DNA of 64,000 nucleotides from Monosiga brevicollis MX1 (lineage: Eukaryota; Opisthokonta; Choanoflagellata; Craspedida; Salpingoecidae), in assembly GCF_000002865.3 (NCBI RefSeq), contig NW_001865039.1, forward strand, positions 1,082,504 to 1,146,503, given 5' to 3'. The position numbers and the translations under genes are program-made. The notes beneath the pieces were generated by a model. That model worked only from the letters and a program-made list of their open reading frames with translations, was not told where the DNA came from and did no database searches. Shown here in pieces: positions 23,701-38,389 of this stretch (its first letter is position 1; each line of letters starts with the position of its first letter).

Positions 23701-26700
23701 AAAAGAAGAAGAAAAAGGCTGCCAACCTCGCGCAGGCGCTTCTCAAGGTCCGATTGTGAGGCCTCCAAATCTTGCGCCAGAGCCCCGGCCTCGTCAAGTT
23801 TCTGAGCCTTCTCCTCGGCCTCACCTTGCATTTTCAATGCTTGGTCCAGTCTAAGGCGAACGCTCCCTCACACGTGACATACAATCGCAGTGGCCGTGCA
23901 CGAAAAGGAGGCGCTAAGGCAGAGGGTTTTACCGCTCAATCAGGCCCTGCTTTTCGCGCTTCTCCGTTTCAAAGGTGCGGTTTCCTGCAGCAAGTTTTTG
24001 CCGCTCCACCTGCCACCGCGAGCCCGCCAAACCAGCGACACGGCAGAACAGGACCAATCAGAAGAACGACACAGAGACCGGTGTCGTGTGCTACCGGATG
24101 CACCGTGGCCGACAGATTAGGATTTGCAAGGCTCGTACAAAGGCAAGAAAGAGGTTGTATTCCTCAGCTGTTTCAAAACCACGGTTACAAAGCTGGCAAC
24201 TCTTGCGCTCACAGGGTGGCTTGGCGAGCTCATCCTCACGCCGAGCCAAGACACGGTCAAATAACCGAATCAGTGCGGGCAAGGCATCCGCATTTCTACA
24301 TTGACACAAGATCATGAGAATGAGCAAGGGGCAGTGTGACAAGGAAGGAGAGGGGCACGCGCCCACATGCAGTAAAAGTGACGCCAGAGCGCGAGCGTAG
24401 ATCCATGCAACGACACCAAAAGCGGCAGTCAAGACAAAGGGGGGTGCGCGCGCGGTAGAGAATCATGTGAAGAAATTCAAAAAGCGTCTGTGTGAGTGTT
24501 GAACACTTTGTTGGGTGCACAAGCGCAAGCTTACTCGAGGACGCCTCGATATTGACGCTCGGCCATGGCAAGCGCTTTGCCAAGATCCTGTCCGTGGTCC
24601 CGCTGCACGGCTGCGACTTGATCCTGAAGTTCTATGTGAGGAAGGCAGGCGCAACCGTCCATGGGCGGCTTTGAGTCTGTGTGGTGGCAGTCTAGCCGGA
24701 TGTCTGAAAGAGACCTCACCAACCTTGGCAGTCCTTTTCGAGTTGAATCTCGTCACTGCGCGCCTTGTCCAGTTTCTCAAGCAACACAGCCAATTCAGCC
24801 TGCACGCTCTGCAGCTGCTGCTCATGCTGTTCGCGCTCTTGCTCCAGCCGACTACCACGCACGCCAGTTCAAGGACATGCATCAATATCCAGACGGGGCG
24901 CGGGGCGCGAATATCTGCATCATCTTTTTCCATGCTCTCACAACCAGCATTCCTTTTTTTTTTTTTTTTTTTTTGGGGGGGGGGGTTGTTCAAAGCATAA
25001 CATGGATGGCACCTGCGTTGCGAGTCCAGCTCAAAGACAAACTCGGGTGCCTGTGCTGTGGCCAGGTCAACATTGAGCACGCCACAGATGTCCGTGCCAT
25101 GTTGCTCCCAGCTATGGACGTCGTGTACCATCGCCGTCATGAAGTCAAAGCCACCGTCAGTTGCCAGCTCCTCACGCTTCGAGGACATGCTGCACAGAGT
25201 CGCTGTCAGACGATTAGGTTCCAAGTGACGTACATGGCTTGCAAATGACGTTCCTCCTCAGCTTGGCGAGCATGGCACTCGCTAATGCTCTGCGTAATGG
25301 CAGCCACTCGCTTGGCTTTTGGAATTTGCTCCCTAAGCAGGCGCATGACCATGTCAATTCTGTGAGAAAAGCCGTTTAGGGCGATGGCGGCGTTTTGCTG
25401 AAGAAGGGCTGCACGCACTGCAGCAGTCGAAGCTCATCGGCCACGCGTTGGACGGATTTGGCCGCTTCGGTTTCGGCGCCCTGAGACTGAGCAATGCGCG
25501 CGCGCAAAGCATCGCGCTCATCCTCCTACATGACCGAGCAGTCAAGAGGAGGAACCGGTCATTGAAGGAGAGCGCAACGCACGAGACACTCCAGTGAGAA
25601 GCTGGAAGACGAGGAGCATGCACCGTTCCAGGCAATCAGAACGCGGTCGTGTCGAAGGTGAGGCAAACCGACCCGGGATACAATGTTCTGTCGAAGATTC
25701 TCAAGCAGACTCTCGGCGGGCAGAGCAATGGCGTCAAGTCGGAGGCGTAGCTCGTTGCTCCGCTGACGTGCTTCTTTCTACAATTGACACAAGAGTGTGA
25801 TGCAAGAGCCCCCGCTGCGGCGCTGGAATCAGCAAGTGCAAATTATACCTGACGATCGGCGTTTGCCTTGCGTTCACTCATGAGAGCAGCCTGTTTTCGA
25901 TTGGCACTGTCATATTGCTGCTCAATCTTCTCAAGGCGCAGACGACCTGCCGTCTGAAAATGAGACGTGATTTGTCGTGAATCAAAACCTCAAGACTCAG
26001 GCGACAGAACAGCACTGGCTCGCACGGACAAGACAGCAAGCCCAAGGCCACCGCCATGAGCTCTTGTGAGGACGACAGATTGTGTTGTGTACCTGGGCCT
26101 CGCTCATGGCAGCTCGCGTGGCATTGATTTCTTGCTTCAAATGCTCAAAAAACTTGTCAGGGGACATCTCTATAGTGGATGAAGAAGGAATGAAAGGCAG
26201 AGATCAGCGTAGAAGCGCAACAGTCGGGTGATGTGGTCAAAAGGAGGCGAGCGGGTGAGCGCCAATTTTGGCATGGGTCAATCACGGCAACAAGGCGACG
26301 CACTTGGGGCTTGCGTTGCTGCGGCCAGCTCTTGGACGGTCTCGTCGCGAGTTTTACGCGTCAGAGCCATGCGCTGCCAAGCAAGGACGCGGGATACGTG
26401 CAATTTTTTGAAGAACAAGCGTGGTGCAGCATGTTGAAGGCAAGACGAGGAGAGGGGGGTCTGGGCAAGTATGCCCCCGTTCAGACAGATCCCGGACATA
26501 CTTGGGCACGCTCACGAAGAGCGCCGACTTTGGCCTGGGTGCTGGAAACTTTGCGTTCGTTGCGTTGGCGTGAGGCTGTGATTTGCTGAAGATGTCCAGT
26601 CAGCTAGGGTGGCATAAAGCGCAAACGGCAACCAACGGGCAGATCATCGGGTGTGTTTGATTAGTAGGTGTATCGAACCAGCTGGGTCACTAGCCCATAC

Positions 26701-27295
26701 AAGCGGTTTGACGCGCTCGATAGCCATGCAATTCAGCTCAGGCGAAAGCTCTGTCCAGCAGGAAGAGGTATGGCTCACCTTGCGCTGCTCGTCCTCCTGC
26801 TCCTCTAAGTCGCTCTGAAAGCGGGAAAGCTTGCTGCGAAGTTCTTCGTCGGTTTCTGACGGTTTGCGCGACAATATTCAGAAGATCGCATGTCGCTGCC
26901 AGTCAGAGCAGCACCATCAAAAGCTCACAGACCTGGCATTTCCTCGCGAAATTGCCGCCGAAGAGCGGTGGTGCGCTTCTCAAGCTCCGCCTTGAGGCTT
27001 TTCTTTGTGGCTGAGGGGGCAGTGGAACGGAGGGGCAAAGGGGGACAGCAAAACGGCCTAGTAAGCCCAAGGGCCTTATGATCAAACCGGGGCACATGCA
27101 TCGCAAAACGCACCCATCTCGACTTGCACGTGACGAATGTCCTCCTCTTGCTCGCTGTAGGCGGTTAGTGCATTCACGACTGGTTCAAGCTGGCGCTCAA
27201 CATCAGCCATGGTGGTGGCCACGGTTTGCAGCTCCTCCTGAACCTTGATGAGTTGTTTCTCAGTGTTCTCAGCATCGGCCTTGCGCTCTTTGAGC

Positions 27296-27327
<32 letters not shown>

Positions 27328-28394
27328 TCCGCAAAAGATCCTGCCCCTGTCCCGTTTGCCCCTGTCCCGTTCGAGGAAGAGGAAAAGGAATGGGTTGGGT
27401 GTTGCGAGCGCGGGGCGGACGGACCGCACGGCGGAGAAGATGGCGTCAAATTTTTCCTTGAGCTTCTTGCCCTCCAAAAACGGCCAATTGGAATCATCTT
27501 GATGACAAAAAATCACGTTGGACAAAATGGCCTTGGACACGCCCAGCTTGGTAATCATCTGCCACATTGCGCAGGACGCGCAGGAAGCAACGGTGATCAA
27601 CTCGACCTGGGGCACCAAGCAAGAGCAGGGTTGCAAGCAAGCGGAGAGCCAGAATGGAAGGGTTTGCAGTCCCGTCCAGAGGCCGACGTACAAAGACATC
27701 AAGGTCCGTACAGCGATGCGAGGCCGATTGCACCTACACGTAATCAACACAACAGCAAATTGATTCTGGGGCGGGGCAGAGAGAGCATCGGCCGATAAAC
27801 GGTACAGCTACGGCATGCCAAACCTGGCCGGTTTCGTCACTATATTTGACGGTGCCCTCGATGCTGCGGGTGGTGGGTACGCTGGCATTGGCCTTTTGCT
27901 GGGCGGTGAGCTGTCGGGTGCAAACCATTTGCTGACCATCGGTGGTGGTGAAGCTGAGTTTGATGCGGGCATCGACAGAGGGTCGGTCTGCAATCTACGC
28001 GGCAGGTGACAAAACAGCGGATAAGGTGACTGGACCATTGCGACAGCCGAGACCGGGACGGTGCTGAGCGCCGCGGCGTGTATCTTGGACACGTACTCGG
28101 GGATCATGGACAAAGCATTTGCCGCTGGGGTACTCGCCCGTGGTGATGAAACGCAGAGCTTCGACAATGGTCTGGAGTGTATTTTTGCGTCGTGGGCATC
28201 ATGGGCGTAACATGTACATGAGAGAACAAGAGCAAGCAAGTCGTTGGAGCGCAAACGGCCGATGCAGGTCTCACCGTCTTGCCCGAGCCATTCTCGCCCA
28301 CCACCACTGTGATTGGAAAGAACTCGAGCACTTCGTGCTGATCTGGGCTGAAGGATCGAATGCCCTGTATCAAGAGCTTGTTGACCTTGGCCAT
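20722..28394 (-). CDS. RAD50: RAD50 double-strand-break repair ATPase
   Basis: SMC-like subunit of the MRE11-RAD50-NBS1 complex. It starts at 28394 ([17 protein letters not shown]); exon 1 (28394-28275) carries Walker A GENGSGKT. Then [20 protein letters not shown] (about 28090-28160), [20 protein letters not shown] (about 27827-27996) and the Q-loop region [20 protein letters not shown] with [15 protein letters not shown] (about 27430-27560). The middle 6 kb is Glu/Gln/Leu-rich coiled coil in about 25 short exons. The zinc hook is [13 protein letters not shown] near 24189-24215 (CxxC). The C-terminal head has [20 protein letters not shown] (signature), [13 protein letters not shown] (Walker B/D-loop, about 21020-21065) and [14 protein letters not shown] (H-loop). 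It ends KSPEYVLVR. Exon joins in the coiled coil were not fully resolved. Confidence 0.93.
24957..24985. repeat. Poly-T/poly-G tract in RAD50 intron
   Basis: About 19 T followed by 10 G on the plus strand, lying between two coiled-coil exons. Confidence 0.95.
27295..27324. repeat. Poly-C tract in RAD50 intron
   Basis: About 30 consecutive C on the plus strand (poly-G on the sense strand), followed by TCCTCCGC. It lies between the IFSA exon and the next coiled-coil exon. Confidence 0.95.
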
Positions 28395-29325
28395 GATGCT
28401 GCGACCTCAAGCCTCGGCTCAGCCAAGACGAGGCTGGTTGCAAATTCGGCTTCCGGCGCAAGGAAAAGACATGCATGAGCTGTGCGAGCAAATGTCACCT
28501 CTGAGAGAGAGAGAGTGTGTGTGTGTGTGTGTGTGTGTGTGCTTTTGGCGGGAAGGAATTGTCGACGGTTTCGGGCGTGCGGATCCGAGCCGTTGTGCCC
28601 GAAAACATCTGACATCCAGACGATCTGACAAAAAAAGCAACGGTCACTCGCCTCACAATAATGGGCTTACATGTGCCTCACATACGACAACCGAAGACAC
28701 GGCAAGGCACGGCAAGGCAAGATGGCGAAAAGATCTGACAATTATTGTCCACCACGTTGATGGATGATCCATGTGGTTTGTGGTGTGTGTGGTGTGCGCT
28801 TATCAACAAATAACAAGTGAAACAAAAGAACTTTCTGCACGTGGCAGTTACACACGACTGGCGCCAGTCTTACCTCTCCTGTGATAAATTTCGTTGTTCT
28901 CGTTGATTTCGTTGTTGTCATTTCATGTTGTTGTTGATGTTGTTGATGTTGTCGTTTGATGTTGTTGTCGAAGGATATTTCTTCCTGTTGGCGCTCAGCT
29001 CTTTACACACACACACACACAACTCGGGGTCGAGTGCGCGTGGTGGTGGTGGTGCTGCTGCTGCCTGCTGCTGAACCATTTGGGGTTTGCTGCGTGGTGT
29101 TTGCACATTGGTTTGCTGGTGGGGGACAACGGGCACAGCTCGCCTCACGCATCGCTTGGGGCTGGGGCGAGGATGCACCACATGAGATTGGTCTCGCACT
29201 TTTTCCTATCTCAACCTCGTGCTTCATACACTTCGTTGCCACCCTGCGCATTTGGACGAGCTTGTGGGCTTTAGAGCTCCTGACACTTTTGGTTCGGCGC
29301 TGGCCGTGCCTCTTACACCTCTACC
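28395..29325. promoter_or_regulatory. Divergent region RAD50 / S6 kinase with microsatellites
   Basis: 930 bases between two divergent start codons. It holds (GA)n(GT)n at about 28501-28540, an impure GTTGTTGAT repeat at about 28898-28975, and (CA)n at about 29005-29022. No protein-coding gene is supported. A shared promoter is inferred from orientation only. Confidence 0.5.
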
Positions 29326-32921
<3,596 letters not shown>

Positions 32922-33393
32922 CCGACCGAGTGGTCTCATCTCTGCTCGTGCCGATGGCACACTAGGATTACGTATGGGCTTGCTTTGTTTGTTTTTGGAG
33001 TTGCCAGTGCCCCGTTAGCGTCGACTGCGTGCTTGCTGAATTGTGCCGTGGTGTTTCAGTGGCTCTTTGTCCCCCATTCGTTGTACTTGGTTTGTTCCAG
33101 GTCACCGGCACTTTTGTCGTCGTTCGTTCTTGGTGGTCAGCTGCTTCAACCCGCGTTTTTTGTTTGCCATGATGGTGGCTTGGGTGACCTTGCTTCTTTG
33201 TGTTGTGTTGTGTTTTGGTGAATAACATCACCAGTTACGTGGCCAAGGGTGAGATCTCCGTGGAGCGGCTTCTTGGCGCGTGCATGCAGACGAGAGCGCC
33301 AAGCTCATGTCTGTGCATTCCTACAGATCTTGACAATCGATTTTTTTTAACCGAACGTTAACTGTGTACAGCAAAGGGTGTACATGCCATGTT
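32922..33393. other. Convergent intergenic region
   Basis: 470 bases between the S6K stop and the methyltransferase stop. It is GT-rich on the plus strand; nothing else is recognised. Confidence 0.5.
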
Positions 33394-34500
33394 CTAAAAT
33401 TCATCAACTGCACGAGGGGTGGTGGGTGCCTGGGAGATGGTGCTGCGCGGACTCAGCCAGAAGAGCTGTATTTTCTCTGCGTGCTTGGTGTCTGGATGCC
33501 ATTTGTCGCGCGGAATATTTGACCTGAGTGCAAGCGCACGCAAATGTGAGGCGACTGACTTGGCGACCCAGAGCAAAACAACTCCGGACAGTTGCTGCAT
33601 ACAAAGCACAAGCACGGACCGAACAAAAGTCGCATCCAGCCCCGCAAAGAGTTCATCGTCGGCCTGGCGGCTGCGTGATTGGTATGCAAAGAGAACGTGG
33701 GCGCCATGTTGGGCCAGCTGACGGAGTGTGTGGATAAGAGGTTCGATGAGGTGGGTGACCCACACGACGTCTGCGGCCAGGACGACATCGTACGCCTGCG
33801 TAGGTAGCAGGGCAAGGTCGCGATCTGCGTGGGTCCAGTCGAGGGCATGCACATCCACCACGGAGGTGATACCAGTGGTGAGGCGGACGCCATCGCGCAG
33901 CGAGGGCAGGGCCTCGGGCATATCAGTTAGCACGACCAGTGCTGGCTCGCGCAAACTCAGAGCCGCCGCCAAACCCACGAGGCCCCGCCCTGCACCAACT
34001 TCCAGCACCGATAAGCGAGGCTTGGCCAGTCGTGGGTCGGCGCCGCGCGCGGCATGCTCGAGGTAGCGGGCTGCAACGATGGAGCAGTCCCAGACCGAGC
34101 CCGCTGTCCGCACTTCGTGGACATTGCTGCCAATGACCAGATTGCTCAGCAGCACCCGACGTCCATTGATCATGAAAGGCGGGTCCTTTGCTGCCGCGGC
34201 TGCTGCCCCACCAACTGGGTCCGCAACAAACGCATAGCGGGGGAAAGCCGGACCGGGCAAAGCCAGCACCGGCTCCTGGTCTGTCTCGGGACTGTCAGCG
34301 GATTCGGCCATGCTCAAAGTTGTCGTTGCTGCCAGCACCAGGCAGAGCGCGCTCACCAAACGCACCACGCCACGGCCTCTCGCCGGCCAAGTAATGCACG
34401 CCTTGCTCCCTACCACAAAGCTAGCTCGACAACCCCGGCACTGCCACCACCCCATTGCCGCCTCTCGTCTCGGTAACGCCCGCTGTCTGAAGAGATTCAA
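33394..34500 (-). CDS. METTL21-like (Methyltransf_16) protein methyltransferase
   Basis: Single exon, 368 aa. Seven-beta-strand SAM-dependent methyltransferase. VWDCSIVAARYLEH is the family's WxxxxxLAxxL helix, RLSVLEVGAGRGLVGLAAAL is SAM motif I (ExGxGxG), LVVLTDMPEALPSL is motif II, and YDVVLAADVVWVTHLIEPLI is the D/E-x-x-Y-like post-II segment with AADVVW. The tail IPRDKWHPDTKHAEKIQLFW resembles the METTL21 end. Relatives methylate lysines on chaperones and elongation factors; this substrate is unknown. Unusual: a hydrophobic N-terminal segment (VVRLVSALCLVLAATTTLSM) after a basic stretch suggests a signal anchor or organelle targeting, not typical of the family. ATG at 34500 is first; an internal Met 16 is also possible. 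Confidence 0.8.
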   Translation of the reverse strand: MNLFRQRALPRREAAMGWWQCRGCRASFVVGSKACITWPARGRGVVRLVSALCLVLAATTTLSMAESADSPETDQEPVLALPGPAFPRYAFVADPVGGAAAAAAKDPPFMINGRRVLLSNLVIGSNVHEVRTAGSVWDCSIVAARYLEHAARGADPRLAKPRLSVLEVGAGRGLVGLAAALSLREPALVVLTDMPEALPSLRDGVRLTTGITSVVDVHALDWTHADRDLALLPTQAYDVVLAADVVWVTHLIEPLIHTLRQLAQHGAHVLFAYQSRSRQADDELFAGLDATFVRSVLVLCMQQLSGVVLLWVAKSVASHLRALALRSNIPRDKWHPDTKHAEKIQLFWLSPRSTISQAPTTPRAVDEF

Positions 34501-34957
<457 letters not shown>

Positions 34958-36140
34958 ATGGCGGATCAACTCGTCAAATTTCCTCGCACCAAGCATCTCT
35001 TTGATGCCGGCGGTGGCGCTGTGAGCCGTGATGACCTATTGTTTCTCCCACAAGATGTTGAGACCATCTTCTACAACCCTGATCGGCCTCTCGTGGTCCA
35101 GGAAAAAGTTGATGGCGCTAATCTGGGCTTCTCCCTTGCCCCTGACGGTTGGTGCTAAAGGACCGCTTCATTCGCACGAACCGTGTCGCTCCATGAGCAT
35201 TCTGCGCAACCCTCATGCACACGACCCTTTCTGGTCTGCCCGCTTCATTGACATGCGTCTTACCCGTGTTAGGTCGGGTGCTGGCACAGAATCGATCCCA
35301 CTATGTCAACAGCAGCACCCACGCCCAATTCAAAACGCTGGATGCTTGGATTTCAGCGCACATTGAAGACCTGTACGCTGTTTTGGCCCCGCCCACGGGC
35401 GAGCGTCGGGTTTTGTACGGCGAGTACGTGCCAGTCAACTTTTCTTCAGACTCTTTGACGTCGATGTGTGACCCAAAGGGAGATGGGAGTTCCTCGCCCA
35501 CCCGCTCACAACATGATGTTGCTGCACACGTGCGCCCATGTCCTCGTCGCACAGGTGGCTTTATCTGCGCCACACCGTTGCCTACGATCGCCTTCCAGAC
35601 GTCTTCCTGGCCTTTGACCTGCTTGATTTGCATACTGCACGCTTCCTGAGTCATGAGCGCTTTCAAGCTGCTCTTGCCGATACATCTCTGCATACCGTGC
35701 CCGTCCTTTATCAGGTTTGGTCGAGCCCTGCGCCCCTCCCCGTTTTCAGTGCTTCTTCGGCCGAGGGCGTCGTTTTCACTGGCACCCATGACTTTAGGGA
35801 CGGGTGGCCGGAGAAGAGGCCGTGCGCGCTCTCTTGGACCACCAATCACACTTCTCCCCGCACAAAGTCGAAGGTCTCTACTTTCGTTCTGAACAGGTGT
35901 GGTTCTCTGCCTTGGACCTCGTTTCAAAATGATTGCTTGCCCCACTCCAGTCAAAGAGAAAAAAATCTCGCATTCGCCCCTGCAGTTCCCCCTTCTTTGA
36001 CCGGGACTTGTGACGCACGGCGCTAGGACGGATGGCTCCTACATCGGGGCAAGGTTGTTCGCCCTGATTTTGTACAGGCGCTTGGTAAGCGCTGGGAGGC
36101 CAAGGGCATTGTGCGCAATGGTGTGTGCGCCTTCTGGTGA
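34958..36140 (+). CDS. Rnl2-type RNA ligase
   Basis: Exons 34958..35147, 35273..35423, 35555..35714, 35798..35896, 36027..36140, all in phase; 237 aa. Covalent nucleotidyltransferase that would seal RNA nicks through a ligase-AMP intermediate. Motif I EKVDGANLGF gives the adenylated Lys (KxDGxN). Spliced exons 2-3 give VLYGEWLYLRHTVAYD, the conserved GEW segment. FLAFDLLD is motif III-like, KVEGLYFRSEQ is motif IV (EGxxF), and LLHRGKVVRPDFVQAL is motif V with its Lys pair. The compact size lacks a separate C-terminal domain. The N-terminus FPRTKHLFDAGGGAVSRDDL is characteristic of a subfamily I have seen in protists and bacteria but not in animals. Biological substrate unknown. Confidence 0.87.
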
Positions 36141-36686
36141 TTGCCTGAAAGATACAACTGAACACTCAAACCTGGCTTCCGAAGATCAGGTGTTTAACCA
36201 GACCTATAAGATTAAGATGCTTACAGCCCATGAGAACATGGTGAGGGTTAACCTGCTGTGCAGGTGATCATCAGGATCCACGTTGAACCATCCGCATTTT
36301 GATGGCGAATCGATTTTCAAGTCATTCCCCAACCCCGGCTGCCTCTCATTCACGCACACTCGCCCTCCTCAACCAACACCATCATGACCCACTACACGCG
36401 ACTCAACCATGTACGCCATAAATGAGAGAGAGAGACGCACACACACCCATCCTTTTGGCTGACTATTTTTTCACCTTGGAAATGTCAGAAAACTGAAGAT
36501 GCTCAGTTTCCACACACACACATCACAGAGGCAGTGGCACATCACACAGCAGCTACAGGGGCAGCAGTGGCGACGGTGCTCGCGGTGCTGGCGGTAGTGG
36601 TGCCTTGGGGCCTTTTGGCTGTGGTTGATTGATAGCGGCAACGACAAGCAGCCTGTATCTTGCGGCTGCGTGCACCAACAAAGAAC
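36141..36686. other. Intergenic region
   Basis: About 545 bases between the RNA ligase stop and the PSMG1 start. It holds a short (GA)n and (CA)n near 36423-36447. No gene is supported. Confidence 0.5.
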
Positions 36687-38036
36687 ATGGCCACTCACGA
36701 GCCTTTGCCCCCACCGCATCATTACGACTACGGCGAAGATGACGTGGTTCGGGCGCTGCCCGCCAACCTCTTTCAGAACATTGGTGCAGAGAGCAGGTAC
36801 GGCCATTCATCCAGCCCGCGTTTGCATTGCGACTCATTGAATAACCCTTGAGAGTCATGTTTGCACCCTCACTCCTGCGAACGCGCGCAGTTTGCCATGG
36901 AGCGGAAGCCAACTTTTGATAGCCGAGGGACCAGTCGCTTCATTGGCCGCCATCTGCAGTCTGGGACTGGATGAAGAGGCTAGCCCTGTCCAGTTCAAAG
37001 CGCGCATTCACGTGGCTGACCGTCTTGATGTAAGCACCTGCCTCGTGTAACTTGTCGCTGACACGTGGCTAGCCTGCATGACATTCCCTCTGAATTTTTG
37101 ACCTGACTGTGTGGTGATAGCCGGTGGAAGTAGAGGCCAAACTGTATCAGACCAGTGACAACGGCATTGCTTGCTTGGTGGATACTGCTTTGCCCCTCAG
37201 TGCTGCCCGCGAGTGGATGCAACAGGTACGTTGGTTACTGCAGCATGCTGACACACGAGGATTGGCGCGCGCACCTCTGCCCCGTCCACTCACATCAGGC
37301 CTCAACCTACCGCGGTTAACCTATTCTGCTCTTAGTTGGCCCAGCGAGTGTCCGTCCCACGCGTCGTAGTCGTCACGGAAGCTGATCTTCACACTTTCCT
37401 AGCTGCTGATGATGCTGCGCACATGAGCCCTACGACAAGCGACGAGGGAGCTGCTCTTCGGTAGGCCTTGCCTGCCCTTTATTGCCCTTGAAGCTGGACA
37501 GTACGCTATGACCACCCTCACTCTGCCGCGGCACGTCACAGTACCCTGGGAACACAGATGGTGCAGGATGTTGCCTTTCTAGAACAGCCAAATTTGCTTA
37601 CGGGCCTGCCGGCCGCGGGTACGTCCTCCCGGCCTTGCCTCATACCAGCTCCTGATCGTGCTCATCCACGCTCTTACCTCTCCCTGTGCTGCGTAGCCAC
37701 CATGTATGCTCTGATGCATAGTTGGGAGCACCAAGTCTTTGTTGTGTACCATGCCGCAGTCGGCTATCCCCAAGACACAGCCTCGGGTGCCATGCGCCTC
37801 TTTAGCCGCGCCATGACAGTGGCTAGCGGGGCCACCGCACAGGTGAAAAATACTCGGAGTTTAAGCATATCATACTGAACGCTGCAGCTTGCGACGATCG
37901 CGTTTTCCGCTTGAAACTCACATCAACCCATGTCCATCTCTGCCTGTAGGTTTCGGCGCAAGAGGCTCAAACTCGATTGGCGCGCCATTTGGCACGCTTT
38001 CGACAACGCCCATCTGAAGCCATGCTGTATCTCTGA
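36687..38036 (+). CDS. PSMG1: Proteasome assembly chaperone 1 (PAC1/PSMG1)
   Basis: About seven exons from ATG 36687 (MATHEPLPPPHHYDYGEDDV) to the stop at 38034-38036. Exon 1 ends 36796 in phase 2 and joins SLPWSGSQLLIAEGPVASLA. The diagnostic segment is VAFLEQPNLLTGLPAA joined to TMYALMHSWEHQVFVVYHAA, which follows human PSMG1 LLEQPNIVHDLPAA and the following hydrophobic strand. It ends with a helix (AQEAQTRLARHLARFRQRPS). The animal protein pairs with PAC2 to build the alpha ring of the 20S proteasome in cytosol and ER. Similarity is modest outside the EQPN region, which is normal for this family. Confidence 0.8.
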
Positions 38037-38389
38037 GAAGACTGGTGATGCACGACACCTGAAGCGCTTTGCAAAACCAGCTTTTACGAGCCCCTTGCAA
38101 CAGCGTCAGAATGCTAGACTAGCGCTTAAGGAAAGCATGATCGTGTCGGTGTATGTGCTTGTGTGTGTAAGTGTGTGTTCGCGCGGTGCAATGAGAGACA
38201 TGTGTGCTGTGACACCCATTGACATTTGTGCACCGCGTCCAGAAGATGAAGAGCGTGCGGCACCCTGGCCGCGTGGGGAAATGATAAACGCGATGGATTT
38301 GGAAGGGAAAAAAAAAAGTAAGAAGAAAGACCACAATCTTTAGAAAAAAACAAAAGGAGACACACAAGGAAGAAAGCGCACGAGAAACC
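38037..38389. other. Convergent intergenic region
   Basis: 350 bases between the PSMG1 stop and the rolling-stone-like stop. Contains GTGT-rich and A-rich stretches. No gene is seen. Confidence 0.5.

Noticed and set aside
36085-36095. GTAAGC in the last RNA-ligase exon as a splice donor
   Set aside because: Reading through gives KRWEAKGIVRNGV, a fitting family end, with a stop soon after; no good downstream exon was found.
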